The notes beneath the pieces were generated by a model. It did no database searches. It was not told the DNA's origin and worked only from the letters and a program-made list of their open reading frames with translations. Shown piece after piece: positions 10,189 to 22,110 of a stretch of DNA of 64,000 bases (positions are counted from its first letter, which is position 1; every line of letters begins with the position of its first letter). Source of the stretch: Diplosphaera chodatii (taxonomy: Eukaryota > Chlorophyta > Trebouxiophyceae > Prasiolales > Stichococcaceae); the NCBI GenBank assembly GCA_032358165.1, contig JAALGY010000057.1, positions 620,001-684,000 on the forward strand, written 5' to 3'. The position numbers and the translations under genes were made by a program.

Positions 10189-13100
10189 TCACACCATGGG
10201 CCCCGTGGCGATGTCTGCTTTCGGCTCTAGCGGCAGCTCCTCCTGCTGCGGTGCATCCTCTGTGTCCAATGAGGACGGCAACAGCGCCAGCAGCGGCAGC
10301 GCCAGCAACCTGCCATGAGCCACCAATGCAGTCAGCGTGGTGGAGAGCAGAGAATTCCACAAACGTCCTCACGGCTGCGCTGCCGACAGTGTCCTGCGAC
10401 GCCCAACCAGGCCAGGCGGGAGTGGTGACAAGTGGTGACAACAGCTACAGCGCTTCTGACTGCCAGCGGTTGACAGCGGTCAGCAACCGGCGGAGCGGCG
10501 CCGCTGGCACGCACGGCGGCACGCAGCGGTCACATCATTGGATTCACACGGGTGTTGACTTGTGACGCAGCGGTCACCTGGACAGGGCGCACAGCAGCAC
10601 CAGGGCGGGCAGGTGCGTGAAGCTGGTGGCGGTGATGCCGAACAGCGACGTCAGGCCGGACCCCAGGCTGGCCGAGGTCACCATGGACGCGTTGCCGATG
10701 CTCATCAAAGACGCGAACAGCGTCGCTTCAACGCCCTGCAGCCAGTCGCATCACGTAAATGACCTCAATATCTCATTTGAGTTCGCAAAAGAGCAAAAGA
10801 AGAGCAAAAGAAGAGCAAAAGAAGAGTTTGCAAGAAGATCGGCATACCGTGTGCAACACAAGGGTTCCTGTGCGCTGCGCACCTCTGGGCAGATGCGGGC
10901 GGACAGCACGAACACGGGCATGAGCGCTATCCGGTGCAGGGCGGTGATGATGACGCTGTCGCCGAGGGCGAACAGCTTGTCGGACAGCCCGAGCGCCCGG
11001 TTGGCGCCTGCACACGCCAGATGCCGAAGCTCTGGCTGCAGGCCCGATGGACTGGGCGCTGTTGACAGCCCTGTTGATGCTGATGGTCGCACCCGTGAAA
11101 GCAGCCATGGCACCTGCAGGACTGCCGTACGGATAGAGGATGCAAGAAAAGCCGGGCGCAGACCTGTGACCAGGATCAGCTGGGTGGCGCCGGAGGCGGT
11201 GCCCGCCAGCAGCGTCCAGCCCAGCACCCTCCGCAGCGGCACCGACTTCAGGTACCTGTTGTACAGCCACACCCCTGTGCAGGCAGGCACAGGGTGTCAG
11301 TCTCTGGCCAACACAGCCTGCCAGTGATGCACTGCCTCCACCTGGTGTCAGGACCTGCCCATAGGACCTGCTCTGTACAGGGTCAGAGTCGGGTGTAACG
11401 CTTCAGGTGGCTGGGGATGAACACCCAAGTCAGAAGCATGAAGCCACCGAGGAGCAGCGTACCGAGCAGCTCCGCAACGCCAGCAAACAGCTGGATGCGG
11501 CCCAGGAACTCGGGGGAGAAGCCCAGCTGGTTCGTGGTGAAGAAGAACATCGCCGGCTCCGTGGTTGGCGCAGCCTGCATTGCACCGACCCTCTTCATCT
11601 GGCGGCTGAACCAGAACAGCATGCACTCCCTGGCTTCTCAGGGGACCAGGCTCGCAGCCACCCTGTGGGCTTGGTGCTCGCTTCCTCACAATTTGGTCAT
11701 CGGCTTCTCAGGGGACCAGGCTCGCAGCCACCCTGCGGGCTTGGTGCTCGCTTCCTCACGGTTTGGTCATCCACTGCTGCTCACCGACCAGAAAAAAGTG
11801 AAGACCATGGGCGCCCACACGGAGCGCTGGCTGATGGCCGACCACAGCATCGTCGCCTGCGACACCAGCAGCGCCCTGGCCGCCGTCAGCGCGCCTGTAC
11901 GATGGTTGCATCCCAAGGATCGCAGTCATGTCACCCAGCAGCACCTGCGACCCCGCACATCAGCAGCCAACTGGTGTGTGCACACCTCAGGTGGCATGTT
12001 GACCACGCTTGTTGCGACTGCAGCAAGCCGTGCAGCCTCATTAGCTACTTGATGACATGCCCGGGGTACCAGTGTTTGGCGGAACAGGCTGACCTTCGTG
12101 TGCATGCTTCCGCAGGCCGTCCACCCGCTGCTCCGTGATCATGAACGCCGTCGCCGCCACGCCCGCCGGAAAGACGGCCGCCAGCAGCAGCACCGGGCGC
12201 GGGCCCAGCCGCTCCACCAGCCAGCCGCCAAACCAGGCGCTGGCAATGCTGCCCACTGCCTGCGTCATATAAGTGCCGAGCAGCTGAGACAAACATCACT
12301 TTGTATGACGAGTGCAGGGGCAAGGTGCTCACAACGTCAGGCGTTGCGGCCTTGGATCTGCTGCAAGAATCTGCTGCACTCTTGCAGGGTGTCTGCACTT
12401 GCAGTGCTTCATGCCGGAAACTGGCCCACCCTGGAGCCCCAGCACAGGGACTGCAGGCTCCCAGCGCGCTCTGACGGCTCGTCACGTGCCATTCCTACCA
12501 CAATGGCATCCTGCAGTGCATGCAACGCAGTGTATTGGCAAAGCGTTGTGTTTGCAAGGCGCTATCAAGCGTAATGCCCACATGTACATGTGCACGGCAC
12601 GGGACACTGCCCAAGGTAATCCTAAAGGCAGACTCTGATTTCAGTTTCTGGCTGGCACTTGCAACAGCATGTGTCAGGGCTGGAGCTGGTAACATACCAC
12701 AATGACATCACCGAAGGCCAGGCCCAAGTTCGTTGCCAACAAGAACAGCATCGCGGTGCGTGGCCCCACGGCAAACAGGCCAAGCCCCACCCAACCCAGC
12801 GTGCCTGAGAGCGCGGCATTCGTGCTCAACCTCGGTGTTGCAGCGCCCTCGTGCACAGTGCATTGCATGAGGCGTCTGCAGAAGCGTGTGTCAGGTCTGT
12901 CGGGCATCTGCGCACCTATAAGATTCACCATTAGGAGCCAGGAGCGGCGGCGGTACCCGGCAATGGGGAACGCATCGCTCAGAAACCCCCACAGCGGCTT
13001 CACAAGCCTGCAACAGAAACGAGCCATCAGCTAAGATCTTTACACTTCCGTGGATGCACATTGTTCAGCAGGGCAAGAGCAGGCACAGCTGGGGAACACA

Positions 13101-13914
13101 TTGCTTGCCAGGGCGCCTTGCCCAGTGCCAGCCACAAGCCGGCGCGTGCTGGCGTCATCTGCAGGCCGTCCTGCAGCAGAGCCCACACTATGTTCGGCAC
13201 TCCATCAGCCAAGGAGTATGTGCCGGGCCTGGTTGCAGGGAACGCTGACGATGTGTGCAGTCTGCCACCATCCGTCACAAGCTGCTGCCGAACATGTGCA
13301 CCTTGAGGAAGTAGCTGATGGCGAGGATGGTCATGTCAAGCAGCCCCTGGACCACATAGACTGCAGAGAGCGAGGAGCCGTCAGCATGCGAACAGTGTGC
13401 TGAGGTGTGCATGGTATCATCATTTTTTTTTCGTGCAACAGTTGATGGGATTCAGTATCTCACCCATAGACACAGCCACGAGCTCTGGGGTGATGCCGTC
13501 CCAGAACAGGGCCAGCCCCGGCAGGTGGCGCCTGGCCAGCGTGCTGAGCGCTCCGCCGCCGCCAGCACCGGCACCGCTGAGTGGCCCATCTCCGCCCTCG
13601 ACGCCGTCGAATGCCAGCTGGTATGCTGGCCCGCTGTCTGCGGCGTGCTGCCGTGCGCGGCTGCGGCCTGACGCTGCGGCGCCGGCAGACAGCAGCTGCT
13701 GCTCCTCTCCCTCACTGGAGTCTGCGTCTGAGGGTGCGTTGTGCTGCGGGGCGCGGGACCCCGATGGCGGCAGCTCCGGCACAGGGCTGACGGACCGGCT
13801 GCGCTGCGCCGCAGGGTGTGTGGGGCCGTGCCGCCGCCGCGGCGCTGCGTCTTCGTTGCTCAGGCTGTTGCCGTTGCGATGCGAGCTGCGGCCGGGCTGG
13901 CCATCTGCCGTCAT
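10189..13914 (-). CDS. BT1-family folate/biopterin transporter (MFS superfamily)
   Basis: Thirteen phase-consistent exons give about 584 residues: 13914-13464, 13360-13302, 13170-13109, 13007-12916, 12804-12698, 12510-12430, 12259-12094, 11894-11785, 11574-11463, 11274-11164, 11007-10883, 10735-10578 and 10309-10189. A roughly 115-residue polar N-terminus may be a targeting or regulatory tail. BT1 hallmarks follow in order: [68 protein letters not shown] then [27 protein letters not shown] and the 12-TM pattern. The family moves folates or pterins across plastid, vacuolar or plasma membranes; substrate and location here are inferred. The start at ATG 13914 is the first in-frame ATG; the frame is open upstream. 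The exon 3 donor is GCAAGC and is needed to make the invariant W-x-x-K-P-L junction. Intron 8 carries a tandem duplication. Confidence 0.92.
10785..10826. repeat. 11-bp minisatellite in BT1 intron 11
   Basis: About four purine-rich copies of an 11-bp unit (GCAAAAGAAGA type) lie in the intron between 10883 and 10735. The unit is distinctly more AT-rich than the flanking exons. Confidence 0.85.
11632..11771. repeat. Tandem 70-bp duplication in BT1 intron 8
   Basis: Two adjacent 70-bp copies, 11632-11701 and 11702-11771, differ at only a few positions. Both sit inside the intron between exons ending at 11785 and starting at 11574. The near identity indicates a recent duplication. Confidence 0.93.
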
Positions 13915-14654
13915 GCCAGGATGGCGCCAGGGGACCGCAGCTGCACAACGGCCGGCCGCCTGCTGCTGATGTGCAGCAAGCAACGTTCAAGGAACAGGTA
14001 CGTAATCAGGTGTTCCTCGCCATCCAATAGAAGACTATGAGTTTGCGCTGCGGAAGCAGACAATCCGGTCGTTGGTGCATAATCACGCGGTCACAATGCT
14101 CGAAGCATCATACATGCGTGGTGTGATAAGTTTTCACTGTCTTTGATTGTGCGTGATATGTGGTTGAAATATTGCTGTTTTGCTGGGCACCTGCCTCGAC
14201 CAAACCACAGCAGCATCGAGCTCAAGTGTGAGCCGATGTTCAGACTTTGCACCAAATCTGCATGGTATGGAGTGCTCAAGGCGCAAGCAACTTTTGTGTT
14301 GTCCAAAGCATGCGCACTTGCATCACAGCGGACGTCTCGTGCACGTGAGCCATGCGTGCATGGCAATGGAACCATGCATATTAGCATAAAGTGGGACACT
14401 GCCCTGTCCTGGATCGTTTTACCCCATTTGAACGTACTCAGCAAAGGCAGGCGGTGGCGTGGCTGTACGTGCTGTTGTGCTTTTGCCTGTGCTGACCAAC
14501 GCAGCGGGTGCACTGTTGCCCCAGGTGCAGCGCTCTTTGCTGGGTCTACAGCAGGGAGACCATGCTTGAGTCGGCGAAGCTGCAACATGCAGTACTATTG
14601 CATGACAGACCGCGCCTAAACGACAGGCCTGCGGCATTCAGATCATGCAGACAC
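13915..14654. promoter_or_regulatory. Divergent transporter/fibrillin promoter region
   Basis: This 740-bp gap separates the divergent start codons of the BT1 transporter and the fibrillin gene. Open frames inside it lack family motifs. An in-frame ATG at 14562 could extend the fibrillin N-terminus by 31 residues. No other clear element is seen. Confidence 0.4.
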
Positions 14655-16197
14655 ATGCAGCAGCGCAGACCCCATCATCTGCGCCACACATCAACAGCTG
14701 CCTGGAGACTTGGTGGTGTCCGAGTCCTGGCAGCCACCAACAGCAGCAGCGTCGACGCGCAGTCAGCAGAGGAAGCTGTCCTCGACGCGTTGCAGGGTGT
14801 CAAGGGCCGTGGGTCGAGCGGCCTTCCCGCGGACCAGCAGGCGGCTTTTGATGACGCGGTGAAGGCGCTTGAGGCCGATGGTGGCGTCGAGGCACGTACT
14901 CAAAGAGCCTCGTCACCGGATTGCTGGCCTCCTGCCTGGAACTGCTCAGCAAATGTGAACGAGTGAGTGGTGCGTTGAGGCACTTGCGACATAATGCACC
15001 TGCAATGGTTTGCAGGCACCCACAGCATCAGAGCAAATAAACGGCCGGTGGAGGCTGCTATACACCAGCAAGCCAGGCACAGCGTCACCCATCCAGCGCA
15101 CCTTCACTGGGCAGGATGCCTTCAGCATCTATCAGGTGTTGTGCACACCACGGATTTGGGATGGCACCATGGTCACTGTGTCGTGGCTGATATATTATCA
15201 GGCAAGCAGGCCCTATTATATCGTGCTGTAGTATCCAGTAGGACTTTCGTTGATCATGCGATGTCCTGTTGGCAGGACATAACACTTCAGAACGTTGACC
15301 TCGCCACAATCAACAATGTCGTGGAGTTCGGCAGCCGTGGCGTGCTGCGGGTGAGGGCTCGCAGCCTCGAGGTTCAGGACTATGCAGTGAGCGGCTTGAA
15401 CTGCGAATAAGCCCTCTGTACCAGCAGGAGACTGATCGATCACGGAGAACATGCAGGTGGAGGCAGAGGCTAACACAGACAGCCGGCCGTTGCCAGGGTT
15501 TGTGCCACGGAAGGGCGCAGGTCTGCCGCTGTTTGGCAAGAGCAGCACCTACCCGCCGCCTGGACCGGTGAAAACACCTCTTCACAAGCTGCCGCATGAT
15601 CTCCCTTCAGCTAAGAAGCCTCAACGAGGCATAGCGTGGTGTGTTCTTGTCAAGATCGACATGCAATCACACAAGTTGACGTCATTCACGCCGCTGTGCA
15701 CAGGACATGCGGATTGACTTCCAGTTTTCGAAGGGGGCCTTCGACTTCAGCTTCCTGCCTTTCACGATTCCGTACCCGGTGCCGTTCAAGGCGCTGGGTG
15801 ATGAAACCAAGGTACAACAAGTGGACAGCACCATCGGGTCATGTTGTGGGCTTCGTCCTGTGGTGGAGTTCACATACAGAGAGCATACGTGACAAGAGAT
15901 GTATCAGCCTGTCTGTTCGCAGGGCTTCATTGACGTCACATACATGTCGTCAAAGCCAGACGGCCTTCGCTTGAGCCGTGGCAACAAGGTGAAGACGTGC
16001 CTGTTGGTGAAGTTTTGGCAGTTGTAACCAATATCACGCGCATCGGCTGCTCATTGCTGCGGGTGTAGCAACGAGCACAGCGAAGCCAGTAGCTTGGCAA
16101 CTGTGGATTGGCACTTGTCAACTCACATGTTTGCCTGCAGGGGACGTTGTTCGTGCTGCAAAAGGCTGGCGCAGTGCCTCCCAGCAAGCGGCGCTAA
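14655..16197 (+). CDS. Plastid lipid-associated protein (PAP/fibrillin family)
   Basis: Seven phase-consistent exons (14655-14891, 15016-15135, 15276-15350, 15457-15567, 15704-15811, 15923-15988, 16141-16197) give 257 residues. The basic, Ala/Arg-rich start (MQQRRPHHLRH) followed by VRVLAATNSSS resembles a chloroplast transit peptide with cleavage near VLAA. Fibrillin hallmarks are the N-terminal INGRWRLLYTS, the core FTIPYPVPFKALGDETK, and the C-terminal FIDVTYMSSKPDGLRLSRGN then KGTLFVLQK. Fibrillins bind lipids or pigments at thylakoids and plastoglobules and help in photoprotection. The intron at 14892 must begin with GCACGT, since no GT donor in reach gives phase 0. An AATAAA lies about 20 bp after the stop. 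Family assignment is firm; the subfamily is not assigned. Confidence 0.92.
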
Positions 16198-16698
16198 GTT
16201 GCAGGTTAAGATGCAGCAATAAACACGGCGTGGAAGGCGGTCATGCATGACTTCAGATGGTAGCATGCCTGGTACACGATGCACAGGCTGGTCCAGGGTG
16301 CAGTCACTTGGCAGGTCGTGTTGCTTCTCGGCTGCTGCACCAACACAAAATGTGGTGCTATACTTCCGGCTTCCTCTTTAGCTTCCTGCCTCAGATTCGA
16401 CTCGATGGGTCGATGCCGTCCTGAGCTGCAGACCAGGACATCACGTCGAGGCCAGCTGTGTCTGACGCCATTGCATCAGGCCTCGGTTGCATTCCCTAAC
16501 GTTTGCTGCCAGCTTGTATACTAGTATAGATCCAGGTGGTAGACCTAGGGCAGCTGCATCACTGTCCCGGGAGACACCCCATCAGCACGGCGGTGAACAG
16601 TCACGAGTGCTCACTTCAAACCACCGCTAAGCGGGCTTTCCTGGCTTACTGCGTGCAGCTCTTAAATCAGGATCCAGGGGTTGGGCTTGTTTGGCAGA
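16198..16698. promoter_or_regulatory. Fibrillin 3' end and SOUL gene upstream region
   Basis: The 500-bp gap has an AATAAA-like polyadenylation signal near 16218 and a perfect 12-bp AT-rich palindrome (TATACTAGTATA) at 16517-16528, 170 bp before the SOUL ATG. The palindrome could include a TATA-like element; this is inference. Confidence 0.35.
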
Positions 16699-17373
16699 AT
16701 GGCCAGCGGCACCAGCACAGGGCAGTCAGCGCTGGCAATCGCAGGGGCCGTGGCCGGCGCAGCTCTCATTGCGTGGCCTGCGTTCATCTGGTGGGAGGTA
16801 GCGCGGCTTGAGAAGCCCAAGTACAGGGTGCTCAAGGCGTTGTCGGCCACTGGCAGGTTTGTGCCGCCGGTCGAGGTGCGACAGTATGACCCGTACCTCA
16901 TCGCGGAGGTGACCTTCAAGAAGAGCGAGGCGCAGGACATGAAGGCCGCGCTCAGCGGCGGCTTCCGCGCCATCGCTGGCTACATCTTCGACTCCAAGGG
17001 CGAAGGGCAGCACGAGGAGGGGAAGGAGAAAATTGCCATGACCAGCCCCGTGACAGCTGAGATGGGCGATGACGAGTTCAAGGTGGCATTCGTGATGCCC
17101 AGCAAGTACACGGCGCAGAACATCCCGAAGCCGAAGAACGCCAAGGTGGAGATCAGGCCCATTGAGGCGCACACGCTGGCTGCGCTGTCGTTCAGGGGCA
17201 ACAGCCCACGGGAGCCGCAGGTGGAGGCTCGCAAGCAGCAGCTGCTGGACGTGCTGAAGAAGCACGACGTCACGCCCACCCCCGGCGGCAACACGCGCGT
17301 GTACCAGTACTATCCACCATTCGCGCCAGGGTTCATCAGGCTCAATGAGGTTCTCATCCCAGTGGAGACGTAG
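16699..17373 (+). CDS. SOUL heme-binding family protein, membrane-anchored
   Basis: This intronless gene codes for 224 residues from ATG 16699 to TAG 17371-17373. Residues about 8-30 form a hydrophobic helix (AGAVAGAALIAWPAFIWW), a likely signal anchor. The SOUL domain follows: RQYDPYLIAEVTF, GGFRAIAGYIFDSKG, IAMTSPVTAEM, KVAFVMPSKY, then RVYQYYPPFAPGFIRLNEV near the end. These are canonical family blocks. SOUL proteins bind tetrapyrroles; plant and algal members occur in plastids, cytosol and eyespots. Ligand and location here are inferred. The frame is open a few codons upstream but without an ATG. A 225-codon open frame on the opposite strand is a shadow. Lack of introns contrasts with most neighbours. 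Confidence 0.93.
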   Translation: MASGTSTGQSALAIAGAVAGAALIAWPAFIWWEVARLEKPKYRVLKALSATGRFVPPVEVRQYDPYLIAEVTFKKSEAQDMKAALSGGFRAIAGYIFDSKGEGQHEEGKEKIAMTSPVTAEMGDDEFKVAFVMPSKYTAQNIPKPKNAKVEIRPIEAHTLAALSFRGNSPREPQVEARKQQLLDVLKKHDVTPTPGGNTRVYQYYPPFAPGFIRLNEVLIPVET

Positions 17374-17774
17374 ACAGCATGTTGTGCAGACCCTCAGCAG
17401 CATCGTCAGTGCTCAGAAATTGAGGCGCGTTGCTGACGGAGCAACTCTGACAACCCAGCAGTCCTTTGTAGCAGTTTTACCTTGGGCGTTGCCCCTGCAG
17501 CATTTTTGTACAGTTTAGGATCAGGATAGGTTTGCAGTGTGTGCTGATTGAGCTTTTGCCCTGCTCATTCACTGCTGTTCACATGTTCGTGCATGTCGGA
17601 ACATCCATTCTCCAGTTGAGCAACATGATGCAGCGTCTCGCATGCTGCCGTCGTACAATCAGATCTCGCTGCCGGTCAAGCACCATACAAGGCTATCAAT
17701 GGCATATACATGTCAAACCACAGGCTGATGACAGATTCAATGAGACACCATGACTAGCTCATACTGCTGAGCCG
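17374..17774. other. Convergent 3' region
   Basis: The 400-bp gap separates the stops of the convergent SOUL and photolyase genes and presumably holds both 3' UTRs. I see no gene or repeat. Confidence 0.4.
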
Positions 17775-20700
17775 CTACTTTTGCTTGTGCTCCTCCTTCG
17801 AAGGCGGTGAGCTCATGTACCTGTAAGTCCGGGGAACAGGCGATCAGTCACACGGTAATGGAGAAGCGCTCGCATGCCTCCGTGCCTACATCATGCCTGA
17901 AAAGAGCATCGTCTGCTCAGGGATGCAAAGGCCGCACTTGAACAGCGTGTTCTTCTCGCCAGAGGTCAGCTTCTCCTTCACAGCGCCCTGCAACAACCAG
18001 CGCGCAAAGTTCGGGGCAAATGTCAAAGGAGGACGTACAAATACAGTGTCGTCAACTGCGGGCTTGCCGCCTGAACATGACTAGTCACCTTGTTGATGGC
18101 AGTCTCGACCTTCTTGCAGTATCCCTCGATGTCAAACTTGCGTTTGCAGCCTGCAAGGCAGCGCTTCAACTAAGCACAGCATCACATGTTGGAACTACCA
18201 GTGTGCTGTTGGGAGAGCCCAACAGTCTTGAGTAGCAAGCGTGGCAGGCATACAACGAGTGGACAAGGCAAAGGACGCTCACCATTGTAGTTCATGTACC
18301 TGCAATTACCCATGAAAATTGAAGTCAAGCGACGAACCGTGCAATGTTGAGGTTTGAAGAAGGCAGCAGTCCCCTAGAGGAAACGAAAATAAATAAAGTT
18401 GAAGCGAGGTACTGAGGCGCACCGGATTTTGCCGAAGATCTCCCGCTCTGCCCAGCCCTGGTCGTGCACGCCGCACACGCTCCACGTGCAGCCCACATAT
18501 CCTGCACAACAGCACAGATCCAGGCCTCAGACTGATGATACCCTGTGAATGCATCCTCCAGTGACCTTGCCTGTCCAGTAGCAGAGCCACGCCCACACAT
18601 GCACCTTTCCCTCTGGCGCCTAGAGGGCCTTTGGCTGCAACACTGCATGAAAGGCCGCAGCTGCAGCCACAGCTGCAGCGCATCTGCACACCGTTGGGGT
18701 CGCGGCCGTCCAGCTCGTACTTGTCGTTCAGCACTATGGATATCCGCAGCGCCTCCTCCGGCGACTCGGTCCACTCCAGGATCTTCTTTGCCCAGTACCT
18801 GCACACCGGCGCATGGACGCGACCCTCCAGCACATGCTGGCTCCAACGACTTGGCGCAACGCTGCAGCGGGTGTTGCTCGTGGCCACAGGACGATGCCAC
18901 ATGAGCGCAGGTGGCGGCCGTGCGCATAAAGGGGTGTGCATGCCGAGATGCGGAGCGTGGGTGCCTCACATGCGCATGAAGCCGTGCATTTTGCCGGTGT
19001 GCACCAGCTCCAGCTGCGCCGCGTTCCACAGCTTATCGTACGTTTTCCCCTCCTCCAGCTCCTTCCTGCATCCATACGAAGGCTCCGACTTGACATCGTG
19101 CCCCCTGTTGTGTGCCAGTGTAGAACATGCAACACCGTGCCACACAGAGCAACACTCCAGGCAGTTGGATTTGCCAATCGCTGAGGTGGTTTGCAAAGTA
19201 ACAATCGTCCACGGTGTGGACAGGCCCAGCAAACTCCAGGAGAAGAAGCGAAGAAGAGAAGACACAGCGTTGGTGTGGTCTCATGAGAGGCGGCGGCGCG
19301 CACTCGTTGTACAGGTGCTCCCGCTTGTCGCCGCGGTGCTTGTTCAGCGACTCCATGGCCCAGGGCGCCGCGCACTTGATGTTGTCGTAGTTGGGCTCGT
19401 AGAAGCAGAAGTTGTCCGCCAGCTCCCGCCGGATGATCATCTCCTCCAGGAAGCCGTCCACCGCCGCCTGCACGGCGGAAAGCAGGAAGTGGACATGGGT
19501 GCAGAGGGCATGCAAACCCCTTGAAGCCGTCCGCCGCCGCCTGCACGGCAGCATGCCAGCGGCCCTTGCTGCGCACGTCATGCGCCATCACAGCACTGCC
19601 CGTGCCATCGAGGGCCCGGCGGCTCTGAGGCGAAGGGCGTCCTCTCAAAGCTTGCTCACTAGGGATGCGTGGAGCAACCGTGGGGGGCGATCTACCTGCA
19701 TGCAGTGCCGAGCAGATGCTGCGATGTCATGCTCGTTGAACAACGCTGGGTCAGAGCGCAGCGCACCTTGCTGCTGTTGCGGTGCTTGCCGGCCTCCAGG
19801 GCGGCGCGCTGCGGCGCGAGCTGCCCGAAGTGGAAGTAGCCGCTCAGCCCCGACACCGCGTCGGCGTTGGGGTCGTTGCGCTTGGAGTCGTAGTGCCCCA
19901 GCCGCGCCTTGGTCAGGAAGCCCTCCTTCTCGCCCAGCAGCGCCTGCAGCAGGAAGCAAAAAGCCTCTTGCGTGTCTGACAGATCTGACCGCCTATGGTG
20001 CCGGACCCGCGTGCAAAGTGTTGCATCCCAACTGGTGATCAGGTTTGGTAGGCCGACTCTTCCCCACATCAGCCACACTGTCACAGGCCTCCTTCCGCCA
20101 TGTTCACCCTCATTACTCCGTCACCCTCATGGCTGCTTGCCCCATCCCCGGACAACGCTCATGCGGACTGCCTCTCAACACCACAGTGGATTTGCCAGCA
20201 CATTGTGTCAGGTAAACTCGCCTCCCGGGCGCCGTCCTCGCCCGGCACCCGCCAGGTGACCTCGGGCACCTCCTTCCCCCGCTCCAGGGCCTCCGCAATG
20301 AGGCCGTCCCAGTCGACGGGCTCCGGCGTGGTGTCCACGTTCCAGTTGGCCTGCTGCTGCAGCTCCGGGTACTCCTGCAGGGTGACCCACCCTTGAGCAG
20401 CTGCCTGCATCATGCAATGGCGTGCCCGCCCATGATCGGCTGCCTCCCTGAGTGGACTGGCTAGCTGCCAGCTGCAGGTTCCAGGGTGCACCCATTGACG
20501 ACTGGCCTGGCCCATCGGATCGGACAGCAGTATCCAGACGCAGTTGAGGAACGAATCCTGGACAACACCTCCAGGTACTCGCCCAGCTGCCGGTTGATCT
20601 TATTGGGCTTTGGGGTTGACAGTAAATCAACACACAAGATAGAGTGCTCCAAACTCTCACCTCCAGGTACTCGCCCAGCTGCCGGTTGATCTTGCCGCGG

Positions 20701-22110
20701 ATGGTGCGCGCCCCGGTCTCCCGCTTGTCCGACGCCTCCCACACCGGCACCACGTTGTGCGCGTCCACCTCGTGGAACGGCACGTCGATCTTCTCGGCCA
20801 CCTGCGCCGTGGAGACCTCCACTTGTGTGCAGGCAAACCCTTGCGGATGTCTGCCGCCCGCCGCCCGCCGCGCAGACGCGCTCAGGCTCATTCCATGTGG
20901 AGCGAGCACATTGCACGCTGACACTGACGTCTCAGACCGTGGCCCAAAGGGCCTGCTCGCCTGCGTGCGCCACTCGCGGCCCAGGCGCAGCACCGCCATG
21001 TCGGTCACCAGCGCGCCCGCGCCGACGTCCTTCACCAGCTTGGGGATGGTGTTGACCGGGTCGCCCTGCAGCACATGCCAAGCCACGTCAGCATGTAGAC
21101 CCCGGGGCATGCCATCAACGGCAGGGACCACCAGATTGCTGACATTCAGCCTCAGCGCTGAGACTACTAGAAGTGCACATTGCATGGAGGTTCATGCAAG
21201 CAGACCCTCTGGGGTGCCGGGGTGTCCCACTACCCCACCTTGACCAGGAAGAAGGGGATGTTGAGCGCCTCCAGCCGGGGCTCCAGCTCCCGCAGGCCCC
21301 GCAGCATGAAGCCAAACTGCCGTGCCCCCGCATGCAGGTATTCCGTCACCTGTTGCCGACCAGCATACACGCATCCTCGCAGGTGCAGTGGCATGGATGC
21401 CACGCAGCAAGAGCGGGCTGCGGCGGACGCGATCAGCCGCCACCAGAGGTACACCAGATGTCCATCAGCCCGACGCATTGCACGGTGCCCGATGAAGTGG
21501 ACGCTTGTAAGCGTCAAGCCCAGCAGCAAGACAACACGGCCACGAGGGAGAGCGCGGCTCACCAGGTTGAAGGCGACGGCCACCGGAGCGCCCTTCTGGG
21601 CGGCCAGCTCCGCCGTGTGCAGCAGCGCCCAGTTGTCGCGCGCCCGCTGGTCCCGCGACATCCTGAAAAGGGCGCACTGGGCAGTTTTTAAATGGCGGCC
21701 TACGCTTGTGCCACATGACCTGTTGGATTGGCAGTCACCTGTTCGGTGACCCTGCGCGTTTCAAGATGCCGGTGTGAGCATGCGATTGTGTGTTCGACTG
21801 CATGCCGAGTGCATGTGGGTCCATCAACATGGTTAGGTTGGGTGCACTCAGCAGGATCGGTCCATGAGTCTCAGTATGCACGAGGTGCCCACCAGTAGAC
21901 GATGGGGCCGTCGCCCACCGTGCCGCCGCGCAGCTCCCGCCAGCGCTTTGGGTTGACGGTGGGTGTGTCCTTGCGCTGGCGCTTGGGGCCCTGCGCCTTG
22001 GCCGCCGACGCCTCACGCTTCGCCGCATCCTTCGTCTCCTGCTCCTCGCTAGGGTTGGGCCCCTCACCCTCCTTATCGTCCGCCTGGTTTCGCTTTTTGG
22101 TCGGCGCCAT
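17775..22110 (-). CDS. PHR2: Class II CPD photolyase
   Basis: Fifteen phase-consistent exons give about 562 residues: 22110-21893, 21662-21563, 21349-21239, 21065-20961, 20816-20661, 20374-20222, 19943-19767, 19467-19304, 19065-18970, 18798-18692, 18501-18423, 18299-18283, 18150-18089, 17987-17890 and 17820-17775. It would repair UV-induced cyclobutane pyrimidine dimers using FAD and blue light. The N-terminus is basic and nuclear-like (MAPTKKRNQ). The photolyase domain starts [17 protein letters not shown] and holds [14 protein letters not shown], the FAD-site regions [17 protein letters not shown] and [15 protein letters not shown], and the class II signature [20 protein letters not shown] then [17 protein letters not shown] and [16 protein letters not shown]. 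Two donors are GC (introns starting 20960 and 20221). Exon 12 is 17 nt. Directly upstream in frame lies an AT-hook. A 36-bp copy of the exon 5 end sits in the next intron. Confidence 0.95.
20566..20693. repeat. 36-bp direct repeat: copied end of photolyase exon 5
   Basis: A 36-bp segment at 20658-20693 comprises the last coding bases of exon 5 and its splice donor. An identical copy lies at 20566-20601, inside the following intron, 56 bp away. The intronic copy ends in its own GT. Confidence 0.9.

Noticed and set aside
16726..17403. 225-codon minus-strand open frame opposite the SOUL gene
   Set aside because: It is the antisense shadow of a GC-rich coding exon; the plus strand has clear SOUL motifs.
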